Assembly: GCA_029721435.1 (NCBI GenBank) | Contig: CM056592.1 | Span: forward strand, 31,365,111-31,429,110 | DNA length: 64,000 nt | Direction: 5' to 3' | From: Gymnothorax reevesii | Lineage: Eukaryota; Chordata; Actinopteri; Anguilliformes; Muraenidae | Shown: piece by piece, positions 26,642 to 38,807 of the stretch | Position numbering within the stretch: position 1 is the first letter of the stretch | Layout: each line of letters opens with the position of its first letter | Notes under the pieces: generated by a model | Seen by the model: only the letters and a program-made list of their open reading frames with translations | Databases searched by the model: none | Told to the model about the DNA's origin: nothing | Translations under genes and position numbers: made by a program

Positions 26642-27715
26642 GTCCCCCCAGGAATCCGTGATTCCGCGATCGCGGAATTTACCGCAGATTTCAAAGCCCT
26701 CCGCGGAAATCAAAGCAAGCCGCGGAATATAAGGCTAGGTGCAGAATTTTATATTTTACATGTATTTTTCATACATTTTCCGGGGATCTAAGACTCACAG
26801 CTGGTGCTGCCGGTTACGGAAACTGATTTTTTTTTTTTTCTGCTGTATGCAGCATAAACTATATAAAAAGATGGACGCAGCACCCTTATTTGAAAAAAGA
26901 AGCCCATGTGGAAGTGCCGTAGAAAGGCATTCTATTTAATGGCCAGCAGATGTCGACGTCAGTGGTTGCAGAAAGAAGTTCAATGCAATAGAAGTCTATG
27001 AGAAAATGATCCTACTTTCCGACCTGATTTTTCACATCATTTTATGTTAGCTATAGCAAGTTTCAGGTCTCCTATGATATATCATGACATTCATTTTTGT
27101 GAATTATGGTCCCATATAAACTAGATTAAAGTATAAAGCCAGAATATGCTTCTGGGGCGTCGCTATCCTCTGGTCCTCGTCCGATACGGTCAGATCCAGA
27201 GCCACGTTCCTCCCCGGATCTTCGATTCACTTCTTCATCTTCGAACCAGTGGGTGACATCACGGTAGCTTCATCCATCTTTTTATACAGTCTATGGTATG
27301 CAGTAAAGTTTACAATATCCTGAGGATACAGTGAATAGTGTACACTTTGTTTAAATCTTTACTTTGATCTTTGGCACTTGTTCAGTTACTAAGCCTCGTT
27401 CACCCATAGTTTGGTGAAATGTTTTGCACTTTATAAGTTATGCAAATAAATCTGCTCAAGAGGGACAAAAAGAATATTGATGCTGCTTATTTTATAACCA
27501 CAATGTTTCGCACTGTTTTGGTATTGCAGATAATTTCATAAGAGAATTTTTGCTTCATTATTACATAAATTTGCTTTATAACTGGTCATTTTAGGTTTTT
27601 TTTAATGCCCGCGGAAAATCAACTTTCAAGCCGCGGAATCAAGAATTGCTCTCTGCGGAATCAGGAGTGTTCTCCGCGGAATCAACACTTTTTCTCCGCA
27701 GACTCCTGGGGGGAC
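26642..27715. mobile_element. Middle nested element with GTCCCCCCAGGA inverted ends
   Basis: It lies inside the TTAA element. The inverted ends are GTCCCCCCAGGAATC and GACTCCTGGGGGGAC, with one mismatch, and both are bordered by TA. Subterminal CCGCGGAA-type repeats occur near both ends (26670-26730 and 27608-27700). The TA border suggests Tc1/mariner-type target choice, but ATTGAA also occurs just outside both ends, so the duplication is not fully settled. No transposase is visible; it is non-autonomous. Confidence 0.75.
26853..27295. mobile_element. Innermost hAT-type MITE with perfect 8-bp target duplication
   Basis: The termini CATAAACTATATAAAAAGAT and, at the right, ATCTTTTTATACAGTCTATG are inverted copies (about 21 of 23 positions over the full ends). 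GTATGCAG is duplicated exactly at 26845-26852 and 27296-27303. An 8-bp duplication and a length of 443 bp fit a non-autonomous hAT element. I recognise the terminus as a common fish genomic repeat. It contains no transposase. Confidence 0.9.
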
Positions 27716-30433
27716 TAATTGAAACTAATTAATACTATTGCTGTCATTCCGTGACAATTTGCCTCTTGCAATTCTGTGACATTGACTTTTTGAAATTTCT
27801 TGCCCATAAAGCAGGGTTAAAGTCAATTTTTGTTTCTATAACTTACAGTATTAACAAAAAACACCTTAAATATGAACATATTGAAGTTTCATAACTTAAC
27901 TATGACAGGAACATCATTTTCTGAATAGTTAAACACAACATTTAAAAAAACCACGTCAATTTTGTGTAATTCCGTGACGGAGTAGTTTTTGCTTGTTTCT
28001 TCTATGAAAATTTCTCAAAAAATATATTTTGACTAAATAATATTAAAGAACAAGTTAATACCTTCAATATGACACATCATACTTGATTTTATCTTATTTA
28101 GTTGTAGAGTTACAACCCAAAAAGTAGTAGGACTGTAATTCCGTGACAGCTTGGCGGCCCCCTTAATCGTCCTCCAAACAAAATTTCTGTTAATGTATTA
28201 AAAAGTGTTTTTTTTTTTACAATTTATGGGTATAGTAGTGCACTACTGTTGTACATTCGGGAGGAAAAGGCTCCGTTTTTCCCTGCATTTCTATTTGGGG
28301 ATCATTTTAGTGTCTGTCGCGGAGTGGACATTTTGTTGACAGTACCTCAGAATTGCCCAAGTGCTTAGTTACCCAAGACCAGTGTGAAACCGGGATGGTC
28401 CTTTGCCTTTATGCAGCGGTTTTCTCACTGACCGCTGGTGAGACAGAACACTGTGCATTAAAGAGAGGGACAGCGTAACCATGGTGACGCATGTCAGCGA
28501 TGTTACCCCTGAACACTCGCCAGACAGCTGAGCGGACCGAGAAGGAAGGAGATATGGATTTTGGCTGGCCGCTCACCTCAGATTCACCTGCTCGTGACGA
28601 GTGTCGTGATGTTAAATGGCTGCGGAGAGTTAAGACCTTAGTTTAATTATTTATCAGGGAGACGGATGTACATACCTCATGTTCCCACAGTACGTCAGAA
28701 ATGTAATAGTGATGAGAAAAGGGCATTAAGAACAACAAGACTGGCTATTTCTGTTTCTCCTGTTTGTGACGTGAGCCCAACACTACAGACAGTGCAGAAC
28801 CGTCTTACTCTGCATGAAGCCTGGTTCAGAGTTTCTGCTGCGTCTTTATGACTGAGCTGTTCCGCACCGTCGCCGCATGCTGTGTGCAAAACACTTCCTC
28901 ATACCAGTGCAGTATTAACCAGTTTGAGGAGCACAGTGCAGTTTTGGCATCGGTTCCGGCTACATTCAAAATCACGGCCTCAAATCATTTAATGTACTTT
29001 CTCATGCATTTCTGCCTGTGAGTGCTGTGACCACATGGACTCAGGATTATTATGGAAAATGTTTGTCCAGTTTAGGTTTAGCTGGGAGATGGTTGGGATG
29101 CTGTGTTAAGTGTTCATTAAAACAGAAAGCACTGATTTCTGAATTGACTTTGACTCGTATTTCTTTGTAGACTGTGTGAATAGTCTGGCCTGCCTCCAGT
29201 CTTGACGTGTCAGAAGTAGCCATGCGGTCATGCACCGTTAGACACGTTTGCAGAAGGACTGGAACATGATGACATCTGAAACACTTAATCACTGGTGTCT
29301 TCAGTCTTGAGTGTTTATTAAGTGCAGTGCAAATGAATGGGGACATTACAAACTGGCCAGTACTTTACTGTCCCAACTTTTAAAGACTTTGTTCAAAAAA
29401 TCAGAATTGAAATAAGTGCTTATTCTGAAAAATCAACAAAATTAATGTGGTGAGACATGAATGAGTTGATGTGTTTTTTTTTTTTTTTTTTTTTTAATTG
29501 TAATACAGAATTTGCAAATCACTGCTCTTATTTTAGTTTTAACTTGGTTCAACATCCCCACCCAAGTTTTTCTGATTTTGGGTTTATACTACATGTATAT
29601 TGGTGATTGCTGATTACAATTCTGACAGTGTCTTGCATTTGGCACTTTGATCATTCATGTACAGCTTGTCTCTGCTCTCTCCTTAAATTTAAAGGACTCT
29701 GTGCTTCGCTAGGCTGAGCTAATCCTCCATTTTGTGCTTTGACTGCATGAGAACAGTTAGCGCTGATGCTGCTTCACTGGTTGTATTCCATAGGTATCAG
29801 TCAAGGGAATTTTATTGCCCTCCGTGGCTGCAGAAGTGTTAAATGCTTGAATAACTCCCCCTGCATCTCCATATGGGCACTGATGTTGGCTGTGGAAGAG
29901 CTCCTGAGCTTCTCTAATGTAGACGGCGTTTAATATCAACACCACTTTTGCGTAATGTTTTGCTCTCCACCTCAGTGTTGGAGATGTGTGTGAGGTCATG
30001 GCCACTAACTCCAGCCTCGCCCCGCGTTCATCTCCAGTGTTTTGTTGTCATGTGCTGAAGGCCTGGGCCCTGGAGCTGTCCTGCGGTCTCGCTGGGTCAC
30101 CGGGGCTCGGCACCGGCTGTCTCTGCTGCCGACACCACAGCAAAACTAACGACCGCTTGACCTGCCTTATTCTCTCTGAGGGCGCAGTGCATTCAGGCTC
30201 GCAGCTCACTGGGCGTATGTGAAAATGCAGGACTGTTAGATTCTGCTGGATCACTGCGCTGAGATAAACCTGGAGCTGAGATTTAGTTTGTATGTCTCTG
30301 ATAAGTTAAACCCGGAACTCAAATTTATCAAGCTCATGTAGAACTTCCTGTCCACAGTGGTGTGTTTATGGAAATGTTATCTGTCCTGTGTAAACATGAC
30401 ACGTGCTGCTGTTTCTCTCTCTGTCGCGAGCAG

Positions 30434-30554
30434 AAGTTCATCGAGTTCGAGGACAGTCAGGAGCAGGAGAAGAAGGATCTGCAGAGCCGTGTGGAGACGC
30501 TCGAGTCGCACGCCCGACAGCTGGAGCTCAAGACCAAAAACTACGCAGACCAGA
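30434..30554 (+). CDS. spag9: spag9 (JIP4) coding exon, coiled-coil part 1
   Basis: The exon follows a pyrimidine-rich tract ending in GCGAGCAG and stops at CAGA|GTGAGT. It is 121 nt: 40 codons plus one base. It reads [17 protein letters not shown] and continues to ...[10 protein letters not shown], which I recognise as JIP4 just after the RH1 region. The favoured form is JIP4 rather than JIP3 because of [12 protein letters not shown] (JIP3 has EDALEQEKKELQ). The segment is part of the long N-terminal coiled coil that makes the scaffold a parallel dimer and helps link JNK modules and cargo to kinesin-1 and dynein. The exon ends in phase 1, and the leftover A is completed by TT of the exon at 39078 to give Ile. 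Exons for the preceding N-terminus (RH1 domain) are not visible in the window. Confidence 0.95.
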
Positions 30555-30589
30555 GTGAGTCATACTCCCAGTGTTTTGTACAACAGCAG

Positions 30590-30657
30590 TCACTCGCTCG
30601 CTCGCTCGCTCACACACACACACGTGCACACACACACACACACACACACACACAGCG
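30590..30657 (+). repeat. (CTCG)n then (AC)n microsatellite just inside the intron
   Basis: It begins about 35 bp after the donor at 30554, with four CTCG copies and about 25 AC dinucleotides. Variation here may differ between alleles. Confidence 0.9.
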
Positions 30658-31026
30658 TTAATGCTCCTCTGTACCCTGCTGCTGGTACTCCTTAGTGGAG
30701 GACGTGGCCTCAGGCGGAGTACAGCTCGCGCTCCTGTCAGGTGACTTGGGTTGTATTGCACCTGCAGGCTGGTGCAGCTCATGTGAGGGGTGTGTGATTC
30801 TGTCCTGTTCAGATCTGCTCATTATGTAACAGGGTTACAGCACAGGGCAGGGGATGGGCTGATGGGTGTAAAGGAATTCAGTGATGATGAAACACCTCCC
30901 CCCCCAACCCTTCGAGGGCTCGTTCTGCTGGGTGGGTCTTCTAATCCCACATGGCACGTGCTCATGTGATCATGTTCGCCTGATCTCAGTCGCCACACCT
31001 GCCCTGGTGCCGCAGAGCCTCTGATG

Positions 31027-32149
31027 CCCCTTTTCCACCCAGCTGGTTGCAGTACTGGTTCGGAGCCAGAGCCTGACTAACACCGGTTCTTTGCTTTTCC
31101 ACCGCTGAAGCACCAACTCATTGCCGATCTAGAGCCGCGCCGATTAAGTCAGGGAGTGGGGGCGGAGTTTTAGTGACCAACAAGACCAGCGCAAACCCTG
31201 TACTGCCTTTCTTAAAACAACAGCCCAGCAAGTATAGTCTGCTTTTGTTGTCAAACAAACAAAAATGGAGAAGGCTTAGCCAAAGGCATCCCCAATATAC
31301 CCCCTTTGTAAGGAATTGGTCGCACTTCCTGTCTCCTAACTGGACGCGATCGTGTAAGTATTTTGAGCGTTCTGCTCGCAGTAAGTGTTGGAATATACAA
31401 GCATCTGTCTTGCTTCTTCAGGCATTTTTTCCTACGCCGCTAACGTCTGTATTGAGGGCCAACTGCAATTAACAGTGATGTCCAATATATAACATCTCGA
31501 CGTAACTGTTTATTGCAGTCAGCTCTCGATATTGAGCATTACGAATGAGTTCGTTTGCTGTCTCGGATGTTCGCGAATTACCATAATTGGCATGAGAGAG
31601 TTTCAAGGGCATTTCGAAACAAAAACGACATTATAGATCAATCAAACGTATGAAGCTGGATTGAAATACGACAGGTGCTCATTTGTTTTTCACCTGTCTG
31701 CATCTTTGCGAAAAGATAATACGGATAACATGTTCCTATTATTACACCTTACTGGTGCACAAGGTTTCGGTATTTTGAACATGCAAGGACAACACAACAT
31801 ACGGTACACATTTAATGTTTGCACCTTAATTTTCCGCTTTTTAAATATCTGATATTAACCCCGTGGAAAATCATGGCAATCTCCTTTCCCCTTCTAAAAA
31901 ATGATAAAACCTTGCTGACAATTATAGTGTTACTGAGCATAGCACTGTGTTTTAATTTTTATTCATGGTTTCCTGCAGTCCATACTGTACTTTGTATTGC
32001 CAGATGTACTGATGTTATACAGTGACATAATTGTGTGGCTCTGATTTGGCTCCTGGCTGATGGAAAAGCAAACAGGTTCTTAGGAGGTTCGTGGGTTGAA
32101 CCACCCAAGCACGGCACCGGCACCAGGTTCTTTCTTGGTGGAAAAGGGG
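31027..32149. mobile_element. Inverted-repeat element with CCCCTTTTCCACC ends
   Basis: The left end CCCCTTTTCCACC and right end GGTGGAAAAGGGG are perfect inverted copies, followed inward by matching GGTTC/GGTACC-like stretches. The interior of about 1.1 kb has no transposase. I recognise the terminus as a common fish hAT-like repeat, but no clean 8-bp duplication was found. Confidence 0.6.
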
Positions 32150-33775
32150 TTTGACTGAATCTGTCTGCATCACTGCGTCTTTTTTTACATTTTCTCCATT
32201 CCCATCCTGCAAATAATGCTGTAATGAAGGAATCCTGTGAGAATTTCTGATTTGTTTTGCTTGGAGAGATTCCTGAGTGGAATTTAAGTGGAAATATGTA
32301 CACGTGTACAAATAAAAAATAAAGACCATCTCGGGTGCAAAACGAGAAATGGAATGAGAGCGCTTTCAGGTTTTTTGTTTTATAAACTTAGAGTTTGTCT
32401 GTCCTCAATGATACCCGCACATTGTCAGAAAAATGTTTCATTCACAAGGTGTCCTGCATTTCGCAGAAAAGATCAACAATGGTGTCATTTTCCTTGTTAG
32501 CTTGTGGAATTACCCCCAGTGCAGATGACTTGTGCTTGATGGTTTAAATGAGAAGAGCTGGCAATGCGTGTCCTCAGTTTAGAGTCACAGTCGATTACAG
32601 TATGTTTCACATCGTTAGAGTAATTTCTCCTCTAACCACAATTTGGCGCACTGGCTACACCTCGTAGAGTTGAGTGTATTTGGAGTTGATGATTTGTTAA
32701 TGAAGGAAAATGATTGAAATCAGGTTTAGGGCAATCAGCAGTGAAACGGCTCTTATCTCTGAGGCTGCCCCTAATGTGGACAGGTTCTGTGCTGATTAAT
32801 ATGGTTATCATTTTAACGCATTAAACTCTATCAGTCCACACCTGACATGCAGACATTATTCTGACTGCCTGTTCCCGCCCGCAGCAGAGTATGCTTGTCT
32901 AGGGTTCTAAGGAGCCGCAGGGTTCTGGAGATTATCCCCCACCGTGCGATTAGCGCGAAGCAGGGGATATAGCATTGGGCTCCCTCTGTACGTACGTAAG
33001 TCCGTCCGTCCGTTCGTACACATAAAATTTAGGAGGCGGGGAATATTGCCATGCTAGTGGCAAACACTTTCCATCCTGTAACTTGTATCACTGCATGCTG
33101 TCAGCTCAGTTGCAGATGTAAATATGAGGGTGTTGAGTTTGTAAGGAGGTGGAATCAGAGTAAATATTGGCCTGTTCGCTCGTGTGCATCTGTGCTGAGG
33201 TAATCGTCTCCTCTCCAGCTCTCTGTCTCTACAGCTGACTCACAGTTACTCGGTGCACCTCGTCGCCGTGACGCCACTGAGCTCTCCGTCTTGGTCACTG
33301 TGCTTTTTCTGTCTCTGACCTGCTGTTCCGGACAGACGGTAAAAGCTCTGCTCCGCAGTTGCCCTGGGCACTGATGCGTGTCCTGCTTCAGAAATAGTGC
33401 ATTTGACACTGCTCTTAAAACACTGGAGCGGACCTCTGACGCCCGCTTGATGTTATAGAGCAGAGAATGCGTAAATACAAACGTCAGCCATGAATAGTTA
33501 GTTCCACCTCAAAGGTCAGTCCCCTTGGTGTTTCTTGTGCTCAAAAATCACTGTCATTTCTGTTCCTCGTTCTCACAAACCGTGAGAATAAAGTTTCTTT
33601 CTAAATTTTTCTTCCCAGTGTTACTATTTTCTTTTTCTCATGAAACACAAAGGTCTGCTAATGAACTTGCTGCACAGACTGACCAGAGAAGGTATCCTGT
33701 TGAATTGTCATGTCTGTACTTCGAAACCACCCAAAACCACCACTGCTGGTTTGCTTTGACAGGGGAGGCCTTGTG

Positions 33776-34505
33776 CGATCAGGGCTGTCCCCGGGATGTG
33801 CCATCAGGGCTGTCCTCGGGATGTGCCATCAGGGCTGTCCTCGGGATGTGCGATCAGGGCTCTCCCCGGGATGTGCCATCAGGGCTCTCCCCAGGATGTG
33901 CCATCAGGGCTGTCCCCGGGATGTGCCATCAGGGCTGTCCCCGGGATGTGCCATCAGGGCTGTCCCCGGGATGTGCCATCAGGGCTGTTCCCGGGATGTG
34001 CGATCAGGGCTGTCCCCGGGATGTGCCATCAGGGCTGTCCCCGGGATGTGCCATCAGGGCTCTCCCCGGGATGTGCCATCAGGGCTGTCCCCGGGATGTG
34101 CCATCAGGGCTGTCCCCGGGATGTGCCATCAGGGCTGTCCCCGGGATGTGCCATCAGGGCTCTCCCCGGGATGTGCCATCAGGGCTCTCCCCGGGATGTG
34201 CCATCAGGGCTGTCCCCGGGATGTGCCATCAGGGCTGTCCCCGGGATGTGCCATCAGGGCTCTCCCCGGGATGTGCCATCAGGGCTGTCCTCGGCATGTG
34301 CCATCAGGGCTCTCCCCGGCATGTGCCATCAGGGCTCTCCCCGGGATGTGCCATCAGGGCTGTCCTCGGCATGTGCCATCAGGGCTCTCCCCGGCATGTG
34401 CCATCAGGGCTCTCCCCGGGATGTGCCATCAGGGCTGTCCCCGGGATGTGCCATCAGGGCTGTCCTCGGCATGTGCCATCAGGGCTGTCCCCGGGATGTG
34501 CCTGT
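33776..34505 (+). repeat. 25-bp minisatellite, about 29 copies
   Basis: The unit is GGGATGTGCCATCAGGGCTG then TCCCC, with G/C or T/C variants. The period is not a multiple of three and no unit contains a + strand stop in any phase. All three + frames are therefore open, giving ORFs of 345, 265 and 240 residues. This is a property of the unit, not evidence for a protein. It lies in the 30555-39077 intron. Confidence 0.95.
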
Positions 34506-34744
34506 AAGGCTCAGCTGAAGTGTTTCTCAGGTACAAGTGTTTATGACTGCACAAGGAGGTGAGGAATGAGGTCAGATCCTGCCACTGAGTCTATCCGCAG
34601 TATCCCCTCTGTCTGGGGTCATGGGGTCAGGTCTCTGGGTCTCCTCCGACTGTCCCATCCCGAGCCCCACAAGTCCTGTTCTCCCTCTGTCAGTCAAACA
34701 GAATTTTCGCGAATCTGAATTATCGGTTCATATTTTCTAGCTTG

Positions 34745-34806
34745 AACGTTTGTGTGGCTGTGTGCGTGTGCGTGTGCGTGTGCGTGTGCGTGTGCGCGTG
34801 AGTGTG
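34745..34806 (+). repeat. (GTGTGC)n microsatellite
   Basis: A run of GTGCGT/GTGTGC repeats in the same intron. Confidence 0.85.
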
Positions 34807-36034
34807 CGCTCAGAAAGGGATAATATTTAGAAATTTAGCTGCAATGAGAAACTGTGCTATGACATCCTAATTTGATTGATGTTTTTTCTTTGGCGAGCTA
34901 TGACTCTGTATGTTACCTGAAGAGAGAGCAAGGGTTGGTATTTAAGAAGACTGCATGAGTGTCATATGCCTGAAATGAAGAAGTTGCTGGAACTTTATAT
35001 ATTGTTGCTGAAGTATTTAGTAAATGTTGTCTAGATTTGCTGCACTTGGTCTGTTGGTTGTGTGGAGGGTCAGCAGTGCGGTGGCCTGCCTGGTATGATT
35101 TAAACTGTGCTGCTAATCGGGAGATCACGCTCTTCAGTAATCTCTAAATCAAGCCCATTTTAAAACAGTTTGAAAGATTACAGGGTTTCCTGTGTTTGTA
35201 TCCACTGGGATAAAGGAGCTGGCGGTTTTCCTGCAGAACAGACGACCCCTCGTGGTCATTTCTTTTCATTACAACAAATGGGAAATGAGTTTGCGTGCGA
35301 TACATGCCTCCGTGTCCCCAACCCATAGAAATGTAAATTATTTTGTAAATATATTATCATTTTCCATGCATGTAATTTATTTTGCCACATTTGTTAGCGC
35401 ATATACTGTGTGGTTACTGAAGTCGTTCTCATCTGAAGCATTTTAATCTTTCAACTGCTGCTGCCATTTTAAATGGAGCCCTTTCAGTGACTCATTTTTT
35501 TTTTTTACTGCATTTCAACAATGCAGTTTTCTTTTTACTGCAAATTAATAACTCTTTTGGCCTTCAGTTTGTTTGATTCGAAGGGACCATCATCGCCGGT
35601 GATTTGATCATTTGAAATTTGAAGTAATTGAATATTTTTATAGTATCAAATTGAATGCTTAGGCATTGTTTGGACAATGTTTAGAAAATTCATAGTGCTT
35701 TTGGTTGGATTTTCAGCATGTCCTACTCTGGATGTCTGTCCTTGCAAACGGTAGGATATCTGACGCAAGCTGAACTAACGCTGCAAGTCCATACCGCTCC
35801 CCTTTAGTGCACATCACTCTGTTCGTGTCCTGCGTTTGAGGTGCGAGGCCCAGGAATGGTCCAAACAGTTTTAATTGGTCAGAGGTGAAGGCAGACGCTG
35901 GTTGCTGGTGTATCAGAATGACCGACTGAGCAACAAGATTTTCAAGGTGAAAAATTTTTCACGGTATGGCTTTAAATATTTCACTCTGGATTTTCCCCTC
36001 AACTGAGTTCTACAAGTTAGTGTTTGGTCTTAGG

Positions 36035-37507
36035 CAGGGGCGTGTTTAGGGCCTGACTACTGGGCTATAGCCCAGGGTATTTTTTTCTCTCACCCAGGGT
36101 CTTTTCTTACAGTTAAAAAATAAGACTGGTATGAACTTTGAGCTCTTGCAACCACTGAGTCTTTCACCTATACTGTACTAATTTATTCACGGCGTGCGTT
36201 AGAAAGTTACCGTAGTTACCGGGACGCTTGTTATGTCTGTTTCATTCTCATAAAAGCCTCCCCCTTCTACCCGTATGTAGTATGTCCATGTTTGCACCCA
36301 CTAAGTACAATTATCGGGACCCCAAAGAAATAGACTACAAATCTATAACCACATCATATTTATCGTACTCTAATGAAAATAAATAAATAATTTTGCGCCT
36401 GGACCAAGCAGTCACTGATTTCATACATGCTGTGTGAATTATCCTCAACATGCGGGAGATCATACATCAGAGTGGAAGGGAGCATCCAATCTGATCCATC
36501 ATGATGGCAGATAAGAGATTGATGTTGATACGAGCCATGCGTCCAGTGGTAAATAGTATTATTTGGCTTGCTCGTATCAACACCAATCGCTAACCTTCTA
36601 TCCTAAGGGATTAGATTGGATGCGCTCTTCCACCCTGGTCTCAAGTCCTGCATGTGCATGATTATTCGCACAGTATACATGAAGTCGGTGGTCCGGGTGC
36701 AAGGTGATATATTTTCATTAGAGTACGATAAAAATGAGAAAAGCTGCAGTTCTTGGATCTAAAGTCTATTTTCTTTGGGGTTCCGATAATCAGCCAGCTG
36801 TCAGTTGAAAATTATTTTGTTGATTGTAGCAGATGTTCAAAATACTGGCTCAGAAACTGTCTTCCCCAATATACTCCAGTGACCATCATAGGCTTATCAG
36901 CGCAGTGCGTCACGAACAGTCCACGGTCACAAAGCAGTCTGACATAGTCTTCACTTTCTGATATCACGAAATTTGCGCTCTGATCCGCAGTATTAGTCAC
37001 CGAAGCCAAGGTCTAATAAATAGACTGTTGGACTTCTGCAGCAGCACTTGCTATTTAGCGTATTGCGGAGCACTTTAATCGTGATTGTCAGACGAGCATT
37101 TTAAAACTTGCTGCGTACACAACTCTGCTGACAGAGGCATGTTTGAATCGGTTTTAATGCGTTGCCATTCTCACTGATGTCTGAGTACAGCCGTGCTGTG
37201 ATTGGCTGTTGGCACGTACAATGGTACCACAGCCTGTACCAGAGCTGTGATTGGCTGATGTACGTAATGTTACCAGCCGACCTGCAGAAAAAAAAAAATT
37301 ATGAAGAGACTTCAACCAGCTGCTGACTGTATCTTGAGTGATTTTAGAATTTTTTTTTCTTCGTTAAAGGGTGTGAATTTTCCAGTGTTCTCCAGTCCGC
37401 TTTGGTTTGGTGGTAAGTTGAGGGTTTCTGTGTCGCAGCTCACGCGCACACTTCTCTCCTCCCTCTGGCTAAGCCCCGGATCTCCTACCATCCTAGATCC
37501 GCCCCTG
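36035..37507. mobile_element. Non-autonomous hAT-type element (CAGGGGCG ends, 8-bp TSD)
   Basis: The left end CAGGGGCGTGTTTAGG and right end CCTAGATCCGCCCCTG are inverted copies of the hAT CAGGGGCG terminus. The 8-bp target duplication GTCTTAGG is perfect (36027-36034 and 37508-37515). At 1473 bp it is too short for, and shows no, hAT transposase ORF. It carries an inserted long foldback at 36310-36790. It lies in the intron between 30554 and 39078. Confidence 0.9.
36310..36790. mobile_element. Long inverted-repeat (foldback) element inside the hAT element
   Basis: The left arm (about 36310-36535) begins ATTATCGGGACCCCAAAGA. The right arm (about 36565-36790) ends TCTTTGGGGTTCCGATAAT. The arms match as inverted copies over about 215 bp, including ATTTATCGTACTCTAATGAA against TTCATTAGAGTACGATAAAA. 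No clear target duplication was found. A cruciform or long hairpin is possible. Small differences between the arms show it is old. Confidence 0.75.
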
Positions 37508-37639
37508 GTCTTAGGTACCTGTCAAAAGACTAATACTGAACCTTTATATATTAAAGAAATGTTTCATTTTTCATTTACTGGGCGTATTGCATGGCCTTGG
37601 GCAGTATATGCATTGTTATTCATTTTTTATAACATAACA

Positions 37640-38807
37640 TGAATGAGGGACACTTGAATGTTTTAAAAAGCGCCGTGAATGCTGAAAGGTATATAAAGGT
37701 TTGAGAGCAACATACAGTACAGGCCAAAAGTTTGGACACACCTTCTCATTCAATACGTTTTCTTCATGACTATTTACTGTGCAGATTCTCACTGATGGCA
37801 TCAAAACTATGAATGAACACATGTGGAATTATGTACTTAACAAAAGAGTGTGAAATACCTGTAACTGAAAACATGTCTTATGTTCTAGTTTCTTCAATGT
37901 AGCCACCCTTTGCTCTGATTACTGCTTTGCACACTCTTGGCTTCTCTTGATGAGCTTCAAGAGGTCGTCACCTGAAATGGTTTTCACTTCACAGGTGTGC
38001 TTTGTCAGGGTTAATTAGTGAAATTTCTTGCCTTATCAATGGGGTTGGGACCATCAGTTGTGTTGAGCAGAAGTCAGGTTGATACACATCCGACAGCCCT
38101 ATTGGATAACTGTTCGATACATACATAATTCCACATGTGTTCATTTATAGTTTTGATGCCTTCAGCGAGAATCTACATTGCAAATAGTCATGAAAATAAA
38201 GGAAACGCATTGAATGAGAAGGTGCGTCCAAACTTTTGGCCTGTACTGTATGCTCCCCTCCAGACGAGATCTATTCCAGGGAAGGCCTTGTGTATTTCAG
38301 CAGGACAATGCAAAACCACATACTGCAGCTATTACAACCGCATGGCTTCGTAGCAGAAGAGTCCCTGTGCTGAACTGGCCTGTCTGCCATCCTGATCTTT
38401 CACCGATTTGAGAACATTTGGCGGATAATTAAAAAGTCCGTCAAAGGACACCCAAAACTCTCCAGCAGCTGGAAGCCTGTATTAAAGTGGGATCAAATTC
38501 CAATGGCTAAAGTCAAGAAACTTGTCTCCTCAATGCCCAGACACTTACGCTCTGTTAAAAAGAAGAGGGGATGCTACACCATGGTAATCAGGCCCCTGTT
38601 CCAATTTTTTTGAGACCTGTAGCAGCCATCAAATTTGAAATGAGCTAATTTTGTGCATAAAATTGTTACATTTCTCAGTTTCAACATTTGAAATGTTATC
38701 TCTGTTGTATTGTGAATAAAATACTGGCTGGTGTGATTTGAAAGTCATTGCGTTTTGGTTTTATTCACAATTTACACTTTGTCCCAACTATTTTGGAATT
38801 GGGGTTG
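37640..38807 (+). pseudogene. Degenerate Tc1/mariner element, 3' half, with broken transposase
   Basis: From about 37665 the sequence reads as the middle of a Tc1/mariner transposase. It is interrupted at 37714 by another element and resumes at 38249. The stretch after the interruption includes FQQDNAKPHTA (second catalytic Asp region) and LNWPVCHPDLSPI. An extra T then breaks the frame just before the E-N-I-W motif at about 38410. The right terminus reads GTCCCAACTATTTTGGAATT then GGGGTTG, bordered by TA at 38808-38809. The 5' half and left terminus are missing. It cannot encode an active enzyme. Confidence 0.8.
37715..38248. mobile_element. 534-bp non-autonomous Tc1-type element with long inverted ends
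   Basis: The left end CAGTACAGGCCAAAAGTTTG and right end CAAACTTTTGGCCTGTACTG are perfect inverted copies, and the similarity continues for roughly 110-120 bp. TA borders both ends (37713-37714 and 38249-38250). The flanks join to one continuous transposase reading frame if the element is removed, so it inserted into an older mariner copy. It has no ORF of its own. Confidence 0.92.

Larger units (their letters stand above)
26484..28162. mobile_element. Outer TTAA-flanked element (piggyBac-like, non-autonomous), interrupted
   Basis: The element has perfect 14-bp inverted ends, GGGGGCCGCCAAGC at the left and GCTTGGCGGCCCCC at the right. Both ends are bordered by TTAA (26480-26483 and 28163-28166). 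A TTAA duplication with G/C-rich ends fits the piggyBac superfamily; Kolobok also uses TTAA. Without the element nested inside it the length is about 600 bp. I see no transposase. The motif TTCCGTGAC recurs several times inside. Confidence 0.85.
1..30433 (+). other. Intronic/upstream DNA of spag9, no host exon recognised
   Basis: Apart from the repeats and elements listed separately, this 30 kb shows no conserved coding segment with splice sites. I looked for the JIP4 RH1 region (MSERVSGLAGSIYREFERL, KELMPLVV, EREKALRK) and did not find it. The first two coding exons should therefore lie to the left, making this most likely part of a very large intron. Poly(T) runs at 10160, 11010, 11730, 11955, 12255, 22760 and 29465 are simple sequence or old retroposon tails. 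Stretches at 1000-6600, 9200-13000, 17100-23700 and 28170-30430 hold no other identifiable feature. Confidence 0.6.

Noticed and set aside
33525..34562. 345-residue ORF with Gly/Cys/Pro-rich repeats, the longest ORF in the window
   Set aside because: It is translation of the 25-bp minisatellite. All three + frames are open, with no splice or start context and no known domain.
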